DNA from: Clostridia bacterium
Lineage (GTDB): Bacteria; Bacillota; Clostridia; Oscillospirales; Acutalibacteraceae
Direction of reading: 5' to 3'
Length of the DNA: 64,000 bases
Assembly (NCBI GenBank): GCA_017409265.1
Contig: JAFQSY010000004.1
Span: forward strand, 1 to 64,000
In this document: one piece after another, positions 24,250 through 33,276 of the stretch
How the letters are laid out: every line of letters begins with the position of its first letter
How positions within the stretch are numbered: position 1 is the first letter of the stretch
Program-made: the position numbers and the translations under genes
The notes under the pieces: model-generated
What the model was told of the DNA's origin: nothing
Database searches by the model: none
Seen by the model: the letters and a program-made list of their open reading frames with translations, nothing else

Positions 24250-24274
24250 TAGCGAACGTACGTTCGTTTGTCAA
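24246..24274 (-). promoter_or_regulatory. Promoter of the sigma4/XRE operon with SOS box in its spacer
   Basis: Minus strand TTGACA (24274-24269), 17 bp, TACAAT (24251-24246). The spacer contains the palindrome CGAACGTACGTTCG (24253-24266), which fits the Bacillus-type LexA box CGAAC-RNRY-GTTCG exactly. LexA, or the divergent XRE-S24 repressor, bound here would exclude RNA polymerase. Confidence 0.8.
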
Positions 24275-24303
24275 GGGATAAATTTAAATTTTTTGAAATT
24301 TGC

Positions 24304-24331
24304 TTGACATTTATAATAGTTATGCTAATAT
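24304..24331 (+). promoter_or_regulatory. Promoter of the XRE-S24 repressor gene
   Basis: TTGACA (24304-24309), 16 bp, TAATAT (24326-24331). It diverges from the SOS-box promoter. Confidence 0.65.
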
Positions 24332-24368
24332 TAGACTTGTATCGAGAATATTAATCGGAGTTGATAAA

Positions 24369-24917
24369 ATGAACATCATAAGAGAGTTGAGAAAGCAAAA
24401 AGGATTGTCTCAAAAAGAGCTTGCAGACGCATGCTGCGTTCATCAGACAGCGGTCAGCCAATGGGAAAAAGGACGGACCGCACCCGATATAAACAGTCTG
24501 AAAATGCTTTCTGCCATTCTCGGAGTATCAGTTGAAACACTCATAGGTTGCGAAAAGCCGAAGGACGAAAACAAAATTCAAGGCTTCGACCGCATCAATG
24601 CCGAGGATGCTTCGCAAAAGCTTGGCAGAAGCGAATATTTCGCCCTTATCGTTACAGATGACAGCATGTCACCCACAATGCAAATCGGCGACACCGTTAT
24701 AATCAGTCGAAGCAAGGAAATCATAAACGGCGATATTGCTGCCGTTGCAATCGGTGACAGCGATGTTACAATGAAAAGAATAATAAAAAAAGACACAAGC
24801 ATGATGCTTGTGCCTGAAAATCCGGCATATGAACCGTCAGTCTTTACTTACAGCGAAATCGCAACGCTGCCGGTCACCATTCTCGGAAGAATTATTGAAT
24901 TAAGAAGAAAGTTTTAA
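24369..24917 (+). CDS. XRE-S24 (LexA/CI-like) repressor
   Basis: 182 residues from ATG 24369 (CGGAGTTGAT upstream; the longer frame from 24300 overlaps the promoter). N-terminal XRE domain (IRELRKQKGLSQKELADACC, QTAVSQWEKGR, ending VSVETLIGC), then an S24 peptidase domain with the Ser in DDSMSPTMQIGD and the Lys in VTMKRI. This pair lets LexA-type proteins self-cleave when RecA filaments form. Divergent from the SOS-box operon, so it is the likely local regulator. The end overlaps ctpA by 4 bp convergently. Confidence 0.87.
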   Translation: MNIIRELRKQKGLSQKELADACCVHQTAVSQWEKGRTAPDINSLKMLSAILGVSVETLIGCEKPKDENKIQGFDRINAEDASQKLGRSEYFALIVTDDSMSPTMQIGDTVIISRSKEIINGDIAAVAIGDSDVTMKRIIKKDTSMMLVPENPAYEPSVFTYSEIATLPVTILGRIIELRRKF

Positions 24918-26119
24918 GATGCCAGCATATTCAATGCAGTTGAGAGCTGATTATCCTCTTCAGCGGTAAGCAACCCGAGGTTTGCGGTATAACCTGCATT
25001 AAGAGTTACCTCAACGGTAGGCATTATTCCCGTTCCGTTATAAACAGCCGCCGCACCGCCCTTGGGTTCGACAAGCGCAACCGTCAACAGAACCGCACCG
25101 CCGTCTTCAAGTGTGAAAAGTTCCTGCATTGTTCCGATACCTGCCGTTTTTGTTCCGACAATCTGTGCCTGACTGATATCACGAAGGTCACACGCAAAAA
25201 GCTCTGCAGGTCCGCTTGTTGTGCTGTTAACGAGAACTACAAACGGCATTGTGATGCTGTAATTCTCCGCGGTATAAACCTTATTTTTATAAACGTTTCC
25301 GTCCTTGCCCTTGGCAACGGCGATATTATCCGAAATTGCAGGGACGATAACATCAATTACCTGCGCAGCAAAATCAATCGTTCCGCTGTAAGTGTTGCGG
25401 ACATCAAAAATCATGCTTTCTGCGCCCTGCTCAATCAGCTTTTCTGCCGTCTCCTTAAATTCGGAGGCGGTATTTTTATAAAATCCGTTAATTTTGATGT
25501 AACCGACGTTGCTTTCAAGTCTGCCGCTGACACTCGGAATGGAAAATCCGGTCATAGGCTCAACCGTCTTTGTTTCACCGTCACGCTCATATTCAACCTG
25601 AACAGCCGAAAGCATCGAACCGTAAAGCTTTGCGTTCATCTGCGAATAGTTTGCCATTGTAACGGCTGTATTATCAACCGCTGTTATAACATCAAGCGCC
25701 TTAAGCCCTGCCTTTTCTGCAGGCGAGCCCTCATATACATGGGTTATAACAAAGCTGCCTTTCTGATAATCGTATGCCGTTTCAACGCCGATACCCGTAA
25801 GACCGCCTTCCATAACAGCGGTATACTCGGCATAATCCGAGGCATTGAGATAAGCGCTGTTATAATCGCCGAGGCCCTCAACATAACCGTTGACAAGAGC
25901 GGCATTCAGCCTGCTCTGCTCAACATCGGTGCCGTAGAAATAGTTGTTTACTATTCCGCTGATTTCTTCAAGCGATTCATAGGTCTGCGAGCGCTGGGAA
26001 ATATTGCCGATTATTCCGTTATAAATCTGCTTTGAAACAACCATTGTTACCGCAAAGGTTGCAGTTATTGAAATAATTATTAATGAAATACACAGACCGA
26101 GTGAAATCTTTTTATTCAT
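24914..26119 (-). CDS. S41 carboxy-terminal processing peptidase (CtpA-like)
   Basis: 401 residues: N-terminal membrane anchor (about 7-27), helical region, PDZ domain (GGLTGIGVETAYDY... GSPAEKAGLKALDVITAVD), and an S41 catalytic core with VLVNSTTSGPAELFA (Ser) and TKTAGIGTMQ (Lys). It cleaves C-terminal tails of exported proteins. It follows the M23 hydrolase gene by 58 bp in the ftsEX operon and could regulate those cell-wall enzymes. AAAGGACGG precedes the ATG. Confidence 0.9.
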   Translation of the reverse strand: MNKKISLGLCISLIIISITATFAVTMVVSKQIYNGIIGNISQRSQTYESLEEISGIVNNYFYGTDVEQSRLNAALVNGYVEGLGDYNSAYLNASDYAEYTAVMEGGLTGIGVETAYDYQKGSFVITHVYEGSPAEKAGLKALDVITAVDNTAVTMANYSQMNAKLYGSMLSAVQVEYERDGETKTVEPMTGFSIPSVSGRLESNVGYIKINGFYKNTASEFKETAEKLIEQGAESMIFDVRNTYSGTIDFAAQVIDVIVPAISDNIAVAKGKDGNVYKNKVYTAENYSITMPFVVLVNSTTSGPAELFACDLRDISQAQIVGTKTAGIGTMQELFTLEDGGAVLLTVALVEPKGGAAAVYNGTGIMPTVEVTLNAGYTANLGLLTAEEDNQLSTALNMLAS

Positions 26120-26177
26120 ATCCGTCCGTCCTTTCTTTTGAAAAAAGGCGGCATTCCGCCGCCCTTTTATTCTTTTT

Positions 26178-27575
26178 TTACGGCTTTGAAACGTAATTCA
26201 GCGGATTAACTCTGCTGACCGAACCGTCTGACTTTTTGATTCTTACCTCAAAATGAAGGTGAGGTCCGGTTGTATTACCGGTATCGCCGATTTCGCCGAT
26301 TTTTTCGCCCTTCTGAACTATATCGCCCTTGCTGACAAAAAGTCGCTTTGCATGAGCATAAAGGGTATGTTTACCGTCGCCATGGTCAATGATACAATAA
26401 TTGCCGAAACCGGAATTCCAGTTGCCGTCATTATAAGCGAGAATAACTTCTCCGCCCTGCGCCGCATAGAAAGGCTCGCCGTAAGAATAACTCTTACCGT
26501 TTGAGTCTCTTGTGCCGCCGCTTGCGCCGACAACACAGATATCAATTCCCCAGTGAGCGCCGCCGTTGGGATATGAAGGATAACCCGCAGTTACGGTTGT
26601 CTTGCCCTTAACGGGCCACATCATCTCGCCGTCATTATTATACTCCTCGTCGGGAACATCATTTTCTGTTGAACCCTGACTCTTGATAACTGCTTCAATT
26701 TCAGCTTCAAGAGCCGCACGCTCTGCCTCCTGACGCTTGATGGCGGCCTTATAAGCATCGCTGTCTTTATCGAGGTCATCAAGAAGATACTTAACCTCAT
26801 CCTTTTTATCGGTAACGTTATTCTTCTTTTTCTGCTGCGCGCTCATGTTGCTTTCAAGGTCATCCTGCTTATCTGTCAGAGATACCATCTGGGTATCAAG
26901 CTCTGTTCTTTTGCCTTCAAGCGCTGCCTTCTGCGCTTCGCTTTCCTTCTGAAGCTCATTGAGCTGAACAAGCTTTTCGGAAAGCTCCGCGATAAGCTCA
27001 TTATCGTTTTCCGAAACACGGGTCACAAGCTCTTTTCTGGCAAAGAAAGATGAGATATCGCCGCTTGTCAGAAGCAATTCAAGGGTTGAGCCGCTGCCGC
27101 CCGACATATAATTCTCACGGATTCTTGCGAGAAGAAGCTCTTTTGTTTCAACCATAAGATTTTCGGTCGAAACCATCTGGGCTTCTATCTCTGCAATCTG
27201 TGCGTTGATTTTGTTGATATCTTTTGTTGTTAAGTCAATATCATACTGCAAATCATCAATATCTCCGTTGAGAATGCCGATGCTTTTATCAAGCAGGTCA
27301 ATCTGCTCTTCGATACTGTCAATCTGCTTATTTAACTGATTGAGCTTCTGTTCGTTGGTTTTTATATCCTGCTCAACTTCATCAAGCTTTTCCTGATTTT
27401 CCTGAATTTCCTTTTCAATCTCTTCATATCTGTTGTTAAGCTCTTCAAGAGATTTATCCTGCGCAAATGCAGAAATGGAATAAGGAATTGATGCGGAAGC
27501 AACGCATATAAGAGCCATCAGAAAACAGAATATTCTTTTTTTAGCGCTGAATCTCTTAATCTTCAAGCTCCACAA
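26178..27575 (-). CDS. Coiled-coil M23 peptidase (PcsB/EnvC-like, FtsEX partner)
   Basis: 465 residues: signal peptide (to about 38, SISAFAQ), two long coiled-coil blocks (about 40-130 and 190-300), a linker, and a C-terminal LytM/M23 domain (GAHWGIDICVVG with His and Asp, HTLYAHAKR, GPHLHFEVR) with all zinc ligands. FtsX controls such coiled-coil hydrolases at the septum (EnvC in E. coli, PcsB in streptococci). Its frame starts at TTG 27575 and overlaps the ftsX end by 20 bp; TTG 27566 is an alternative. Confidence 0.88.
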   Translation of the reverse strand: MWSLKIKRFSAKKRIFCFLMALICVASASIPYSISAFAQDKSLEELNNRYEEIEKEIQENQEKLDEVEQDIKTNEQKLNQLNKQIDSIEEQIDLLDKSIGILNGDIDDLQYDIDLTTKDINKINAQIAEIEAQMVSTENLMVETKELLLARIRENYMSGGSGSTLELLLTSGDISSFFARKELVTRVSENDNELIAELSEKLVQLNELQKESEAQKAALEGKRTELDTQMVSLTDKQDDLESNMSAQQKKKNNVTDKKDEVKYLLDDLDKDSDAYKAAIKRQEAERAALEAEIEAVIKSQGSTENDVPDEEYNNDGEMMWPVKGKTTVTAGYPSYPNGGAHWGIDICVVGASGGTRDSNGKSYSYGEPFYAAQGGEVILAYNDGNWNSGFGNYCIIDHGDGKHTLYAHAKRLFVSKGDIVQKGEKIGEIGDTGNTTGPHLHFEVRIKKSDGSVSRVNPLNYVSKP

Positions 27576-28476
27576 ACTTCCTTTCCTTAAGGTATTTTCT
27601 TATTGATGTTGCGCTGCCGAAAACAGCCGTAAATATGCCGATACCTACAAAAGCCGCAACAAGATAAGGTGCATAGTCAAGGAAATTGATTTGTTTTTCT
27701 CCCGTGCCGAAACTCGAGAGTACAGCGGTAAATGAGCTTAAGCCAAACTCATAAATACCCCAAACCGCCGCAAATGCAAGCAAGCCTGCAATAAGACCGA
27801 TGATGATGCCTTCAATCATAAACGGCCAGCGGATAAACGAATTTGTTGCGCCGACACTCTTCATAATACTTATTTCTAGGCGGCGGCTGAACATGGTTAC
27901 TTTAATTGTATTGGAAATAATGAATAATGAAACGACAAGGAGCAAAGCTATCATACCAAGGCTGATATATGTTACGGAGTTTCTTATTCCCTCAAGCTGC
28001 CGTGCAAGAGTACTGTTTTCATAAACGCGCTCTATTCCGCTTAACTGCTTGATTTGATTAACAACCTCTTCAAAGCCCTCCATGTTACTTATTGTTACTC
28101 TGTACGCATCGGGGAGCGGGTTTTCGTTAAGTCCGCTTAAATATTCCTTAAGCCCCTCATCAAGGTCCGAAAGGATTTCCTGATAAGCTGTTTCCTTGTC
28201 GATTTCTTCAACAAATGCAACATTCTCAAGTGAACGAAGGTCATTGCCGAGCTTTATATGCTCATAATCGGAAGCTTCCATGTCAACATAAACCATGATG
28301 ACATTTTCGGATTCGATGCCCGAAATGAAAGCCTCAATATTCACAAGAAGCATAAATGCAATACCGATGAGCATAAGGCAACTGAAAAGCACCGTTATTG
28401 ATGCAACCGACATAAGCTTGTTGACCTTAAGATTGCGGAAGCCCTCTTTGGTCAGATATCCTAAATTACCCATCAA
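27556..28476 (-). CDS. ftsX: Cell division protein FtsX
   Basis: 306 residues: one N-terminal span (about 20-45), an extracellular loop (about 46-175, NVIMVYVDMEAS to ERVYENSTL) and three further spans with VTMFSRRLEISIMKSVGATNSFIR, the FtsX cytoplasmic loop. It pairs with FtsE to activate the M23 hydrolase encoded next. Its start overlaps the ftsE stop by 4 bp (ATGA). Confidence 0.94.
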   Translation of the reverse strand: MMGNLGYLTKEGFRNLKVNKLMSVASITVLFSCLMLIGIAFMLLVNIEAFISGIESENVIMVYVDMEASDYEHIKLGNDLRSLENVAFVEEIDKETAYQEILSDLDEGLKEYLSGLNENPLPDAYRVTISNMEGFEEVVNQIKQLSGIERVYENSTLARQLEGIRNSVTYISLGMIALLLVVSLFIISNTIKVTMFSRRLEISIMKSVGATNSFIRWPFMIEGIIIGLIAGLLAFAAVWGIYEFGLSSFTAVLSSFGTGEKQINFLDYAPYLVAAFVGIGIFTAVFGSATSIRKYLKERKFVELED

Positions 28477-29318
28477 TCCTCGCCTCCCGTCACATTGAAA
28501 TCCTCCTGAACCTCAACGGGTTCGGAATCGCCCTGATAATCGGGAGACTGCCTGTCCTGTGCATATGCCGAATAATCCTCCTCGGGAGGAACAACATATT
28601 CATTTGAAATTTCGCTGACAGCATTGATATGTGAGGTTGCCGCTTCTCTTATAAGTGCTCCGCCGTCTGAAACAACAGTACCCTTGTCAAGAATAATGAC
28701 ACGCTTATCAAAACAGCGGACAAGGCTGTGCTCATGGGTAACCATGATAACTGTTGTTCCCGCTTCGTTAAGACGCATAAGCAAATCAACAATTTCATAG
28801 CTCATCTGCGGGTCAACGTTACCCGTGGGCTCGTCAGCAATAATGATTTCCGCATTGTTGGCAAGTGCTCTTGCGAGAGCAACTCTCTGCTGCTCGCCGC
28901 CCGAAAGCTCCTGCGGATAGTTCCTTGCCTTTTCGTTAAGACCCATAAGACTCAGAACATAGGGAACTCTTCTGCGGATTTTCTTTTCTTTTGTTCCGAT
29001 AACACGCATTGCGAATGCAACATTATCAAAAACGGTCATATTGGGAATGAGTCTGAAATCCTGAAAAACGATGCCGAGTCTGCGGCGGAATTTCGGGATA
29101 TCTCTCTTCTTTATCTTTGTTAAATCTATATCATCAACGGTTATGCTGCCCGACGAAGGTACTTCTTCTCTCATCATAAGCTTGAGGAAGGTGCTCTTAC
29201 CTGCGCCCGACGAACCGACAACAAAAACAAACTCGCCTTTGTCGATGGTGAGATTTATATCTTTTAAAGCATGAGTACCGTTATCATACTTTTTAGATAC
29301 ATTGGTAAATTGAATCAC
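28473..29318 (-). CDS. ftsE: Cell division ATP-binding protein FtsE with acidic C-terminal tail
   Basis: 281 residues from GTG 29318. ABC ATPase: Walker A GSSGAGKST, signature LSGGEQQRVALARAL, Walker B IIIADEPTGNVD, H-loop VTHEH. Standard FtsE is about 228 residues; here about 50 extra C-terminal residues, rich in Glu, Asp, Gln and Pro (PPEEDYSAYAQDRQSPDY), form a disordered acidic tail. First gene of the ftsEX-M23-ctpA run, 64 bp after the CdaR-like gene. Confidence 0.94.
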   Translation of the reverse strand: MIQFTNVSKKYDNGTHALKDINLTIDKGEFVFVVGSSGAGKSTFLKLMMREEVPSSGSITVDDIDLTKIKKRDIPKFRRRLGIVFQDFRLIPNMTVFDNVAFAMRVIGTKEKKIRRRVPYVLSLMGLNEKARNYPQELSGGEQQRVALARALANNAEIIIADEPTGNVDPQMSYEIVDLLMRLNEAGTTVIMVTHEHSLVRCFDKRVIILDKGTVVSDGGALIREAATSHINAVSEISNEYVVPPEEDYSAYAQDRQSPDYQGDSEPVEVQEDFNVTGGED

Positions 29319-29382
29319 AGTATCATATCCTTAATATTTTTCATTAGATATCGAAACATGATTTGTAACAGCGGTTCTGATA

Positions 29383-30465
29383 TTAATACTTGACCGGCTT
29401 TGCATCAAGATACTTCTTGACCATAAGTGCTACTTTGAATACAATTGCATCGTCAAACTCTCTCAAGTCAAGACCTGTGAGCTTCTTGATTTTCTCAAGT
29501 CTGTAAACAAGAGTATTTCTGTGAACAAAAAGCTTTCTTGAGGTTTCCGAAACGTTGAGGTTATTTTCAAAGAAACGCTGGATTGTAAATAATGTTTCGT
29601 GGTCAAGGCTGTCGATTGAGCCTCTTTTGAATACTTCGCGAAGAAACATATCGCAAAGAGTTGTGGGCAGCTGATAAATAAGTCGGGCAATACCGAGATT
29701 ATCATAGCTGACGATTGTTTTTTCAGTATCAAACACCTTGCCGACTTCAAGAGCAATCTGTGCCTCCTTGAATGAACGTGCAAGGTCCTTTATACCCTCG
29801 ATTGTTGTACCAATGCCGACAAGGACATGGGTATAAAGCTCGGTGCTCAATGAATCGGAAATTGAGCGTGCAAGCTTTTCAAGGTCTTTGGTTTCAATAT
29901 TGCTCTTGACTTCTTTAACAATGGCAATATCATTCTCGTTGATATTGATAACAAAATCCTTACTCTTGTCAGGGAAAAGATTCTGAACCGTATCAAAAAC
30001 TGCAGCATCGTTATGGTCGGTTATTCTTATAAGAAGAACAACTCTTGTTGCCTCCGAGTTAAAGCGGAGCTCTCTTGATTTAAGATAGATATCGCCGGGG
30101 AGTATGTTATCAAGAATTACGTTTTTAATGAAATTGCCCCTGTCAAACTTCTCTTCATAATACTGTTTAAGATTTTCAAGAGAAACACAGCAAACAGCCG
30201 CAAATCTGCCTGCAAGTTCGTCCGTACCTTCAACAAAAACCGCATATTCGGTCTGAATATGTGAACCAAAATTGCAGAAAGTATTTCCGTTGATATAATG
30301 GAGCTCGTTATCCGCAAAAACATCGCCTGCAGTTGAAATAACCTCGCCGATTTTGCTAAGCTCACTGCATGCGATAATCGTTCCTGTTTCGTCAATGACA
30401 CCCAGAGTTCTGCCGACAGCATCTCTCATCTGATGGACTAAACCCTGAAAAATTCTGTTTGACAT
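29383..30465 (-). CDS. CdaR/PucR-type transcriptional regulator
   Basis: 360 residues. N-terminal sensor (about 1-110; VGRTLGVIDETGTIIACSEL is typical of the diacid-recognition domain), GGDEF-like middle region, and C-terminal PucR helix-turn-helix: LFTIQRFFENNLNVSETSRK, LFVHRNTLVYRLEKIKKLTG, LDLREFDDAIVFKVALMV. CdaR proteins respond to sugar diacids; here the nearest genes are ftsEX and murA, so the ligand may differ. Promoter at 30538-30566. Confidence 0.85.
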   Translation of the reverse strand: MSNRIFQGLVHQMRDAVGRTLGVIDETGTIIACSELSKIGEVISTAGDVFADNELHYINGNTFCNFGSHIQTEYAVFVEGTDELAGRFAAVCCVSLENLKQYYEEKFDRGNFIKNVILDNILPGDIYLKSRELRFNSEATRVVLLIRITDHNDAAVFDTVQNLFPDKSKDFVININENDIAIVKEVKSNIETKDLEKLARSISDSLSTELYTHVLVGIGTTIEGIKDLARSFKEAQIALEVGKVFDTEKTIVSYDNLGIARLIYQLPTTLCDMFLREVFKRGSIDSLDHETLFTIQRFFENNLNVSETSRKLFVHRNTLVYRLEKIKKLTGLDLREFDDAIVFKVALMVKKYLDAKPVKY

Positions 30466-30537
30466 AATTATTACCCCTCATCTGATTTGTTTTAACATCT
30501 TAATGAATTTATACAAAATGACCATTGGGACATCTAC

Positions 30538-30566
30538 ATTTTACACAATAAAGAGTTTTTTTGCAA
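30538..30566 (-). promoter_or_regulatory. Promoter of the CdaR-like gene
   Basis: Minus strand TTGCAA (30566-30561), 17 bp, TAAAAT (30543-30538). Confidence 0.6.
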
Positions 30567-31023
30567 TAGAAATATTCGGTTTTTTTCAATATTTTTTTGA
30601 ATTTATTGTGAATTTTGCTCTGTTTTTATGCTTTTTAAACAAATTTTTTCTTTTTTCAGTCAGCAAAAACCGTTTGTGAAACTTTTTCAGCCTTAAAGCA
30701 GGCTTTTGTTACAATAGCACATTTAACAATTACTTTATTTGTTAATAATTCCCAAAACAAGGCAGAATATTTTAAATCAGCAATCAAATCAGGCAGAAAA
30801 CTTGGTCAAAAACACTCTGTTCTTTTCGCATAAATCAGAGCTGTTGTTTTTGTGCATTTTTACAGTAAAAGTTCAGATTTTTACTGTATATATACGGCTG
30901 AAAAAACGGCATACTACATTTGTGAGAAGCTTCGTATTTAAATCTTTTGGCAAATAAATTAAAAAATTTCAAAAATATTACGAAAAATCAACAAAATTAT
31001 GACATATTTTTTTAATAAAAGTC
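30567..31023. other. Long AT-rich intergenic region with one hairpin
   Basis: No convincing coding frame: a plus-strand frame at 30739-30957 has no ribosome site and an unremarkable sequence. A perfect 10-bp inverted repeat TACAGTAAAA / TTTTACTGTA (30861-30870 with 30879-30888) stands alone without a T run. The region separates the divergent CdaR-like and murA genes. Confidence 0.5.
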
Positions 31024-31052
31024 TTTTCAAAACAAAAAAAAGGTGATATAAT
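31024..31052 (+). promoter_or_regulatory. Candidate murA promoter
   Basis: TTTTCA (31024-31029), 17 bp, TATAAT (31047-31052). The -35 box is poor, the -10 is consensus and TGATATAAT gives a near-extended -10. Confidence 0.5.
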
Positions 31053-31120
31053 TCTTGTATCTGTGAATTTGATAATCACTATATATAGTTACAATATACA
31101 ACATGAAAGAGGGAGAACCT

Positions 31121-32413
31121 TTGGAAAAAATAATTATCAACGGCGGCACTCCCCTGCACGGCGAGGTTGAAATCAGCGGAGCCAAAAATGCCGCTCTTGC
31201 AATTATTCCCGCAGCGATTCTTTCGCAGGATGTGTGCGTAATTGAAAATCTTCCCTGCTCTATCAGCGACATCGTCTACATGATGAAGATTTTAAAGCAA
31301 ATCGGTGCACAGCTCAAGGTTATAAATAAGAACACTATCGAAATAGATTCGCGCCATGTCAATTCCTATGTTATTTCCCACGACATGACAAAACATCTGC
31401 GTGCGTCATATTATTTTATCGGCGCTCTTCTCGGAAGATTTTCGAGAGCAATGGTTTCAATGCCCGGCGGCTGCTACCTCGGTCCGAGACCCATTGACCA
31501 GCATATCAAGGGCTTTGAACTTCTCGGCGCAACGGTTTCGGTTGACGATAACGCTATTGTCAACGCAAAGGCGGACAAGCTTATCGGAAGCCCGATTTAT
31601 CTTGATATGGTTTCCGTCGGCGCAACGGTCAATATTCTCCTTGCCGCTGTTAAAGCAAAGGGGCTTACCGTTATTGAAAACGCTGCAAAAGAGCCTCATA
31701 TCGTTGACCTCGCAAACTTCCTTAACTCAATGGGTGCTGATGTCAGAGGCGCAGGCACTGATGTTATTAAAATCCGAGGTGTTGAGCAGCTCCACGGCTG
31801 CACATATTCGATTATTCCCGACCAGATTGAAGCAGGAACTTTTATGGTTGCTGCTGCCGCAACAAAGGGCGATGTGCTTATAAAAAATGTCATCCCCAAG
31901 CACCTTGAATCAATCTCAAAGAAGCTTATCGAATGCGGCGCTGAAGTTGAAGAATTTGACGATGCGGTCAGAGTTTCTCTTTCACAGCGTCCCGAAAAAT
32001 GCAACATCAAAACCATGCCGCATCCCGGTTTCCCGACTGATATGCAGCCCCAGTTTGCAGTTCTCCTTGCTCTCGCTGACGGAACAAGCATAATTTCCGA
32101 AAGTGTGTGGTCAAACCGCTTTAAATACACGGAGCAGCTCAACCGCATGGGTGCAAACATCAAGGCCGACGGTCAGCTCGCAGTTGTTCAGGGAGTTGAA
32201 AATCTCAAGGGTGCTCCCGTTAAAGCAGACGACCTTCGCGCAGGTGCGGCAATGCTTATCGCAGGTGCTGCCGCAAACGGCACAACCGAAATCGAGGACA
32301 TCTATCATATCGACAGAGGATATGAAGAGGTTGTTGAAAAATTCAAAGGCATCGGCGCAGACATAAAAAGAGTTTACTGCCCTGACCCCAATGCTTTGAC
32401 AGATGTAGGTTAA
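31121..32413 (+). CDS. murA: UDP-N-acetylglucosamine 1-carboxyvinyltransferase (MurA)
   Basis: 430 residues from TTG 31121 (AGAGGGAG 4 nt upstream; an ATG at 31103 precedes the ribosome site). N-terminal ISGAKNAALAIIPAAIL binds UDP-GlcNAc. The catalytic Cys is in PGGCYLGPRPIDQH, the position alkylated by fosfomycin, so the enzyme should be fosfomycin-sensitive by this criterion. DLRAGAAMLIAG near the end is the family signature. First committed step of peptidoglycan synthesis. Confidence 0.96.
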   Translation: MEKIIINGGTPLHGEVEISGAKNAALAIIPAAILSQDVCVIENLPCSISDIVYMMKILKQIGAQLKVINKNTIEIDSRHVNSYVISHDMTKHLRASYYFIGALLGRFSRAMVSMPGGCYLGPRPIDQHIKGFELLGATVSVDDNAIVNAKADKLIGSPIYLDMVSVGATVNILLAAVKAKGLTVIENAAKEPHIVDLANFLNSMGADVRGAGTDVIKIRGVEQLHGCTYSIIPDQIEAGTFMVAAAATKGDVLIKNVIPKHLESISKKLIECGAEVEEFDDAVRVSLSQRPEKCNIKTMPHPGFPTDMQPQFAVLLALADGTSIISESVWSNRFKYTEQLNRMGANIKADGQLAVVQGVENLKGAPVKADDLRAGAAMLIAGAAANGTTEIEDIYHIDRGYEEVVEKFKGIGADIKRVYCPDPNALTDVG

Positions 32414-32438
32414 TTTCGTATATATAATGTATATAATC

Positions 32439-32468
32439 TAAGGGCTGCTCTTTCAAGAACAGCCCTTA
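32439..32468 (+). terminator. Hairpin after murA (no T run)
   Basis: TAAGGGCTG (32439-32447) with CAGCCCTTA (32460-32468). The lack of T residues suggests a weak terminator or mRNA 3' stabiliser between murA and the next gene. Confidence 0.5.
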
Positions 32469-32490
32469 ACTAATGTTGAAAGGTATTTCT

Positions 32491-33276
32491 ATGGCAAGAT
32501 TTTGTTCTCTTTTTTCATCAAGCGACGGCAACTGCACCTATATAGGCTGCTCTCAAGGCGGCATACTTATTGACATCGGCATAAGTGCAAAAAGAACAGA
32601 GCAGGCTCTTTCCGACATCGGAGTTTCGCCGTCATCTCTCGCTGCAATTTTCGTCACTCACGAACACTCCGACCACATAAAAGGCATAAGAGTTTTCGCA
32701 GAACGCTACGGAATAAAGGTCTATTCCTCCGCAGGCACTCTTGCCGGTATGGAAGAACTGAATGCAGTTACATCAAAAACAAAAACAGATATTATCCCCG
32801 AAAACGGAATTGAAGCAGGCGGAATGTTCATACGCCCTTTTAGAACACCGCACGACAGCCGTGAAAGCACTGGCTACAGCATCGTCACACCCGACGGAAA
32901 AAGGCTTTCGGTTGCAACGGATATCGGAACAGTAACAGACACCGTTATGAATGCCGTCTACGGCAGCGACCTTATTTTGCTCGAATCCAACCATGACGTA
33001 GGAATGCTTCAAAACGGGCCGTATCCTTATTTTCTTAAGCAAAGAATCCTTTCTAATCACGGCCATCTTTCAAACGAAAACTGCGCAAAAGCCGCCGTTA
33101 AGCTTGCTGAATCGGGCACAACAAGATTCGTTCTCGGTCACTTAAGCAAGGAAAACAACATACCCTCTCTCGCATTTGAAACAACGCGTTTCGCAATGAC
33201 AATGGCAGGAATGAAAGAAAACACAGACTATCTTCTCACCATTGCAGGCAATAACAATCCCGTTATAGCGCTCTAA
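32491..33276 (+). CDS. MBL-fold metallohydrolase, WalJ/YycJ-like
   Basis: 261 residues from ATG 32491 (AAAGG 7 nt upstream). RFCSLFSSSDGNCTYI opening and THEHSDHIKGI metal-binding motif, then FRTPHDSRESTGYSI, SVATDIGTVTD, LESNHDVGML and LSNHGHLSNEN: the residues of the YycJ group of beta-lactamase-fold hydrolases. In bacilli the gene follows the WalRK system and is linked to cell-wall and division coordination. Here it follows murA. Function inferred from family only. Confidence 0.87.
   Translation: MARFCSLFSSSDGNCTYIGCSQGGILIDIGISAKRTEQALSDIGVSPSSLAAIFVTHEHSDHIKGIRVFAERYGIKVYSSAGTLAGMEELNAVTSKTKTDIIPENGIEAGGMFIRPFRTPHDSRESTGYSIVTPDGKRLSVATDIGTVTDTVMNAVYGSDLILLESNHDVGMLQNGPYPYFLKQRILSNHGHLSNENCAKAAVKLAESGTTRFVLGHLSKENNIPSLAFETTRFAMTMAGMKENTDYLLTIAGNNNPVIAL

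Noticed and set aside
24369..24917. LexA itself as the product of the S24 gene
   Set aside because: The N-terminal domain is XRE-type rather than the LexA winged helix, so it is a CI/HdiR-like repressor.
30739..30957. 72-residue plus-strand frame in the murA upstream region
   Set aside because: No ribosome site, no family feature, AT-rich random composition.
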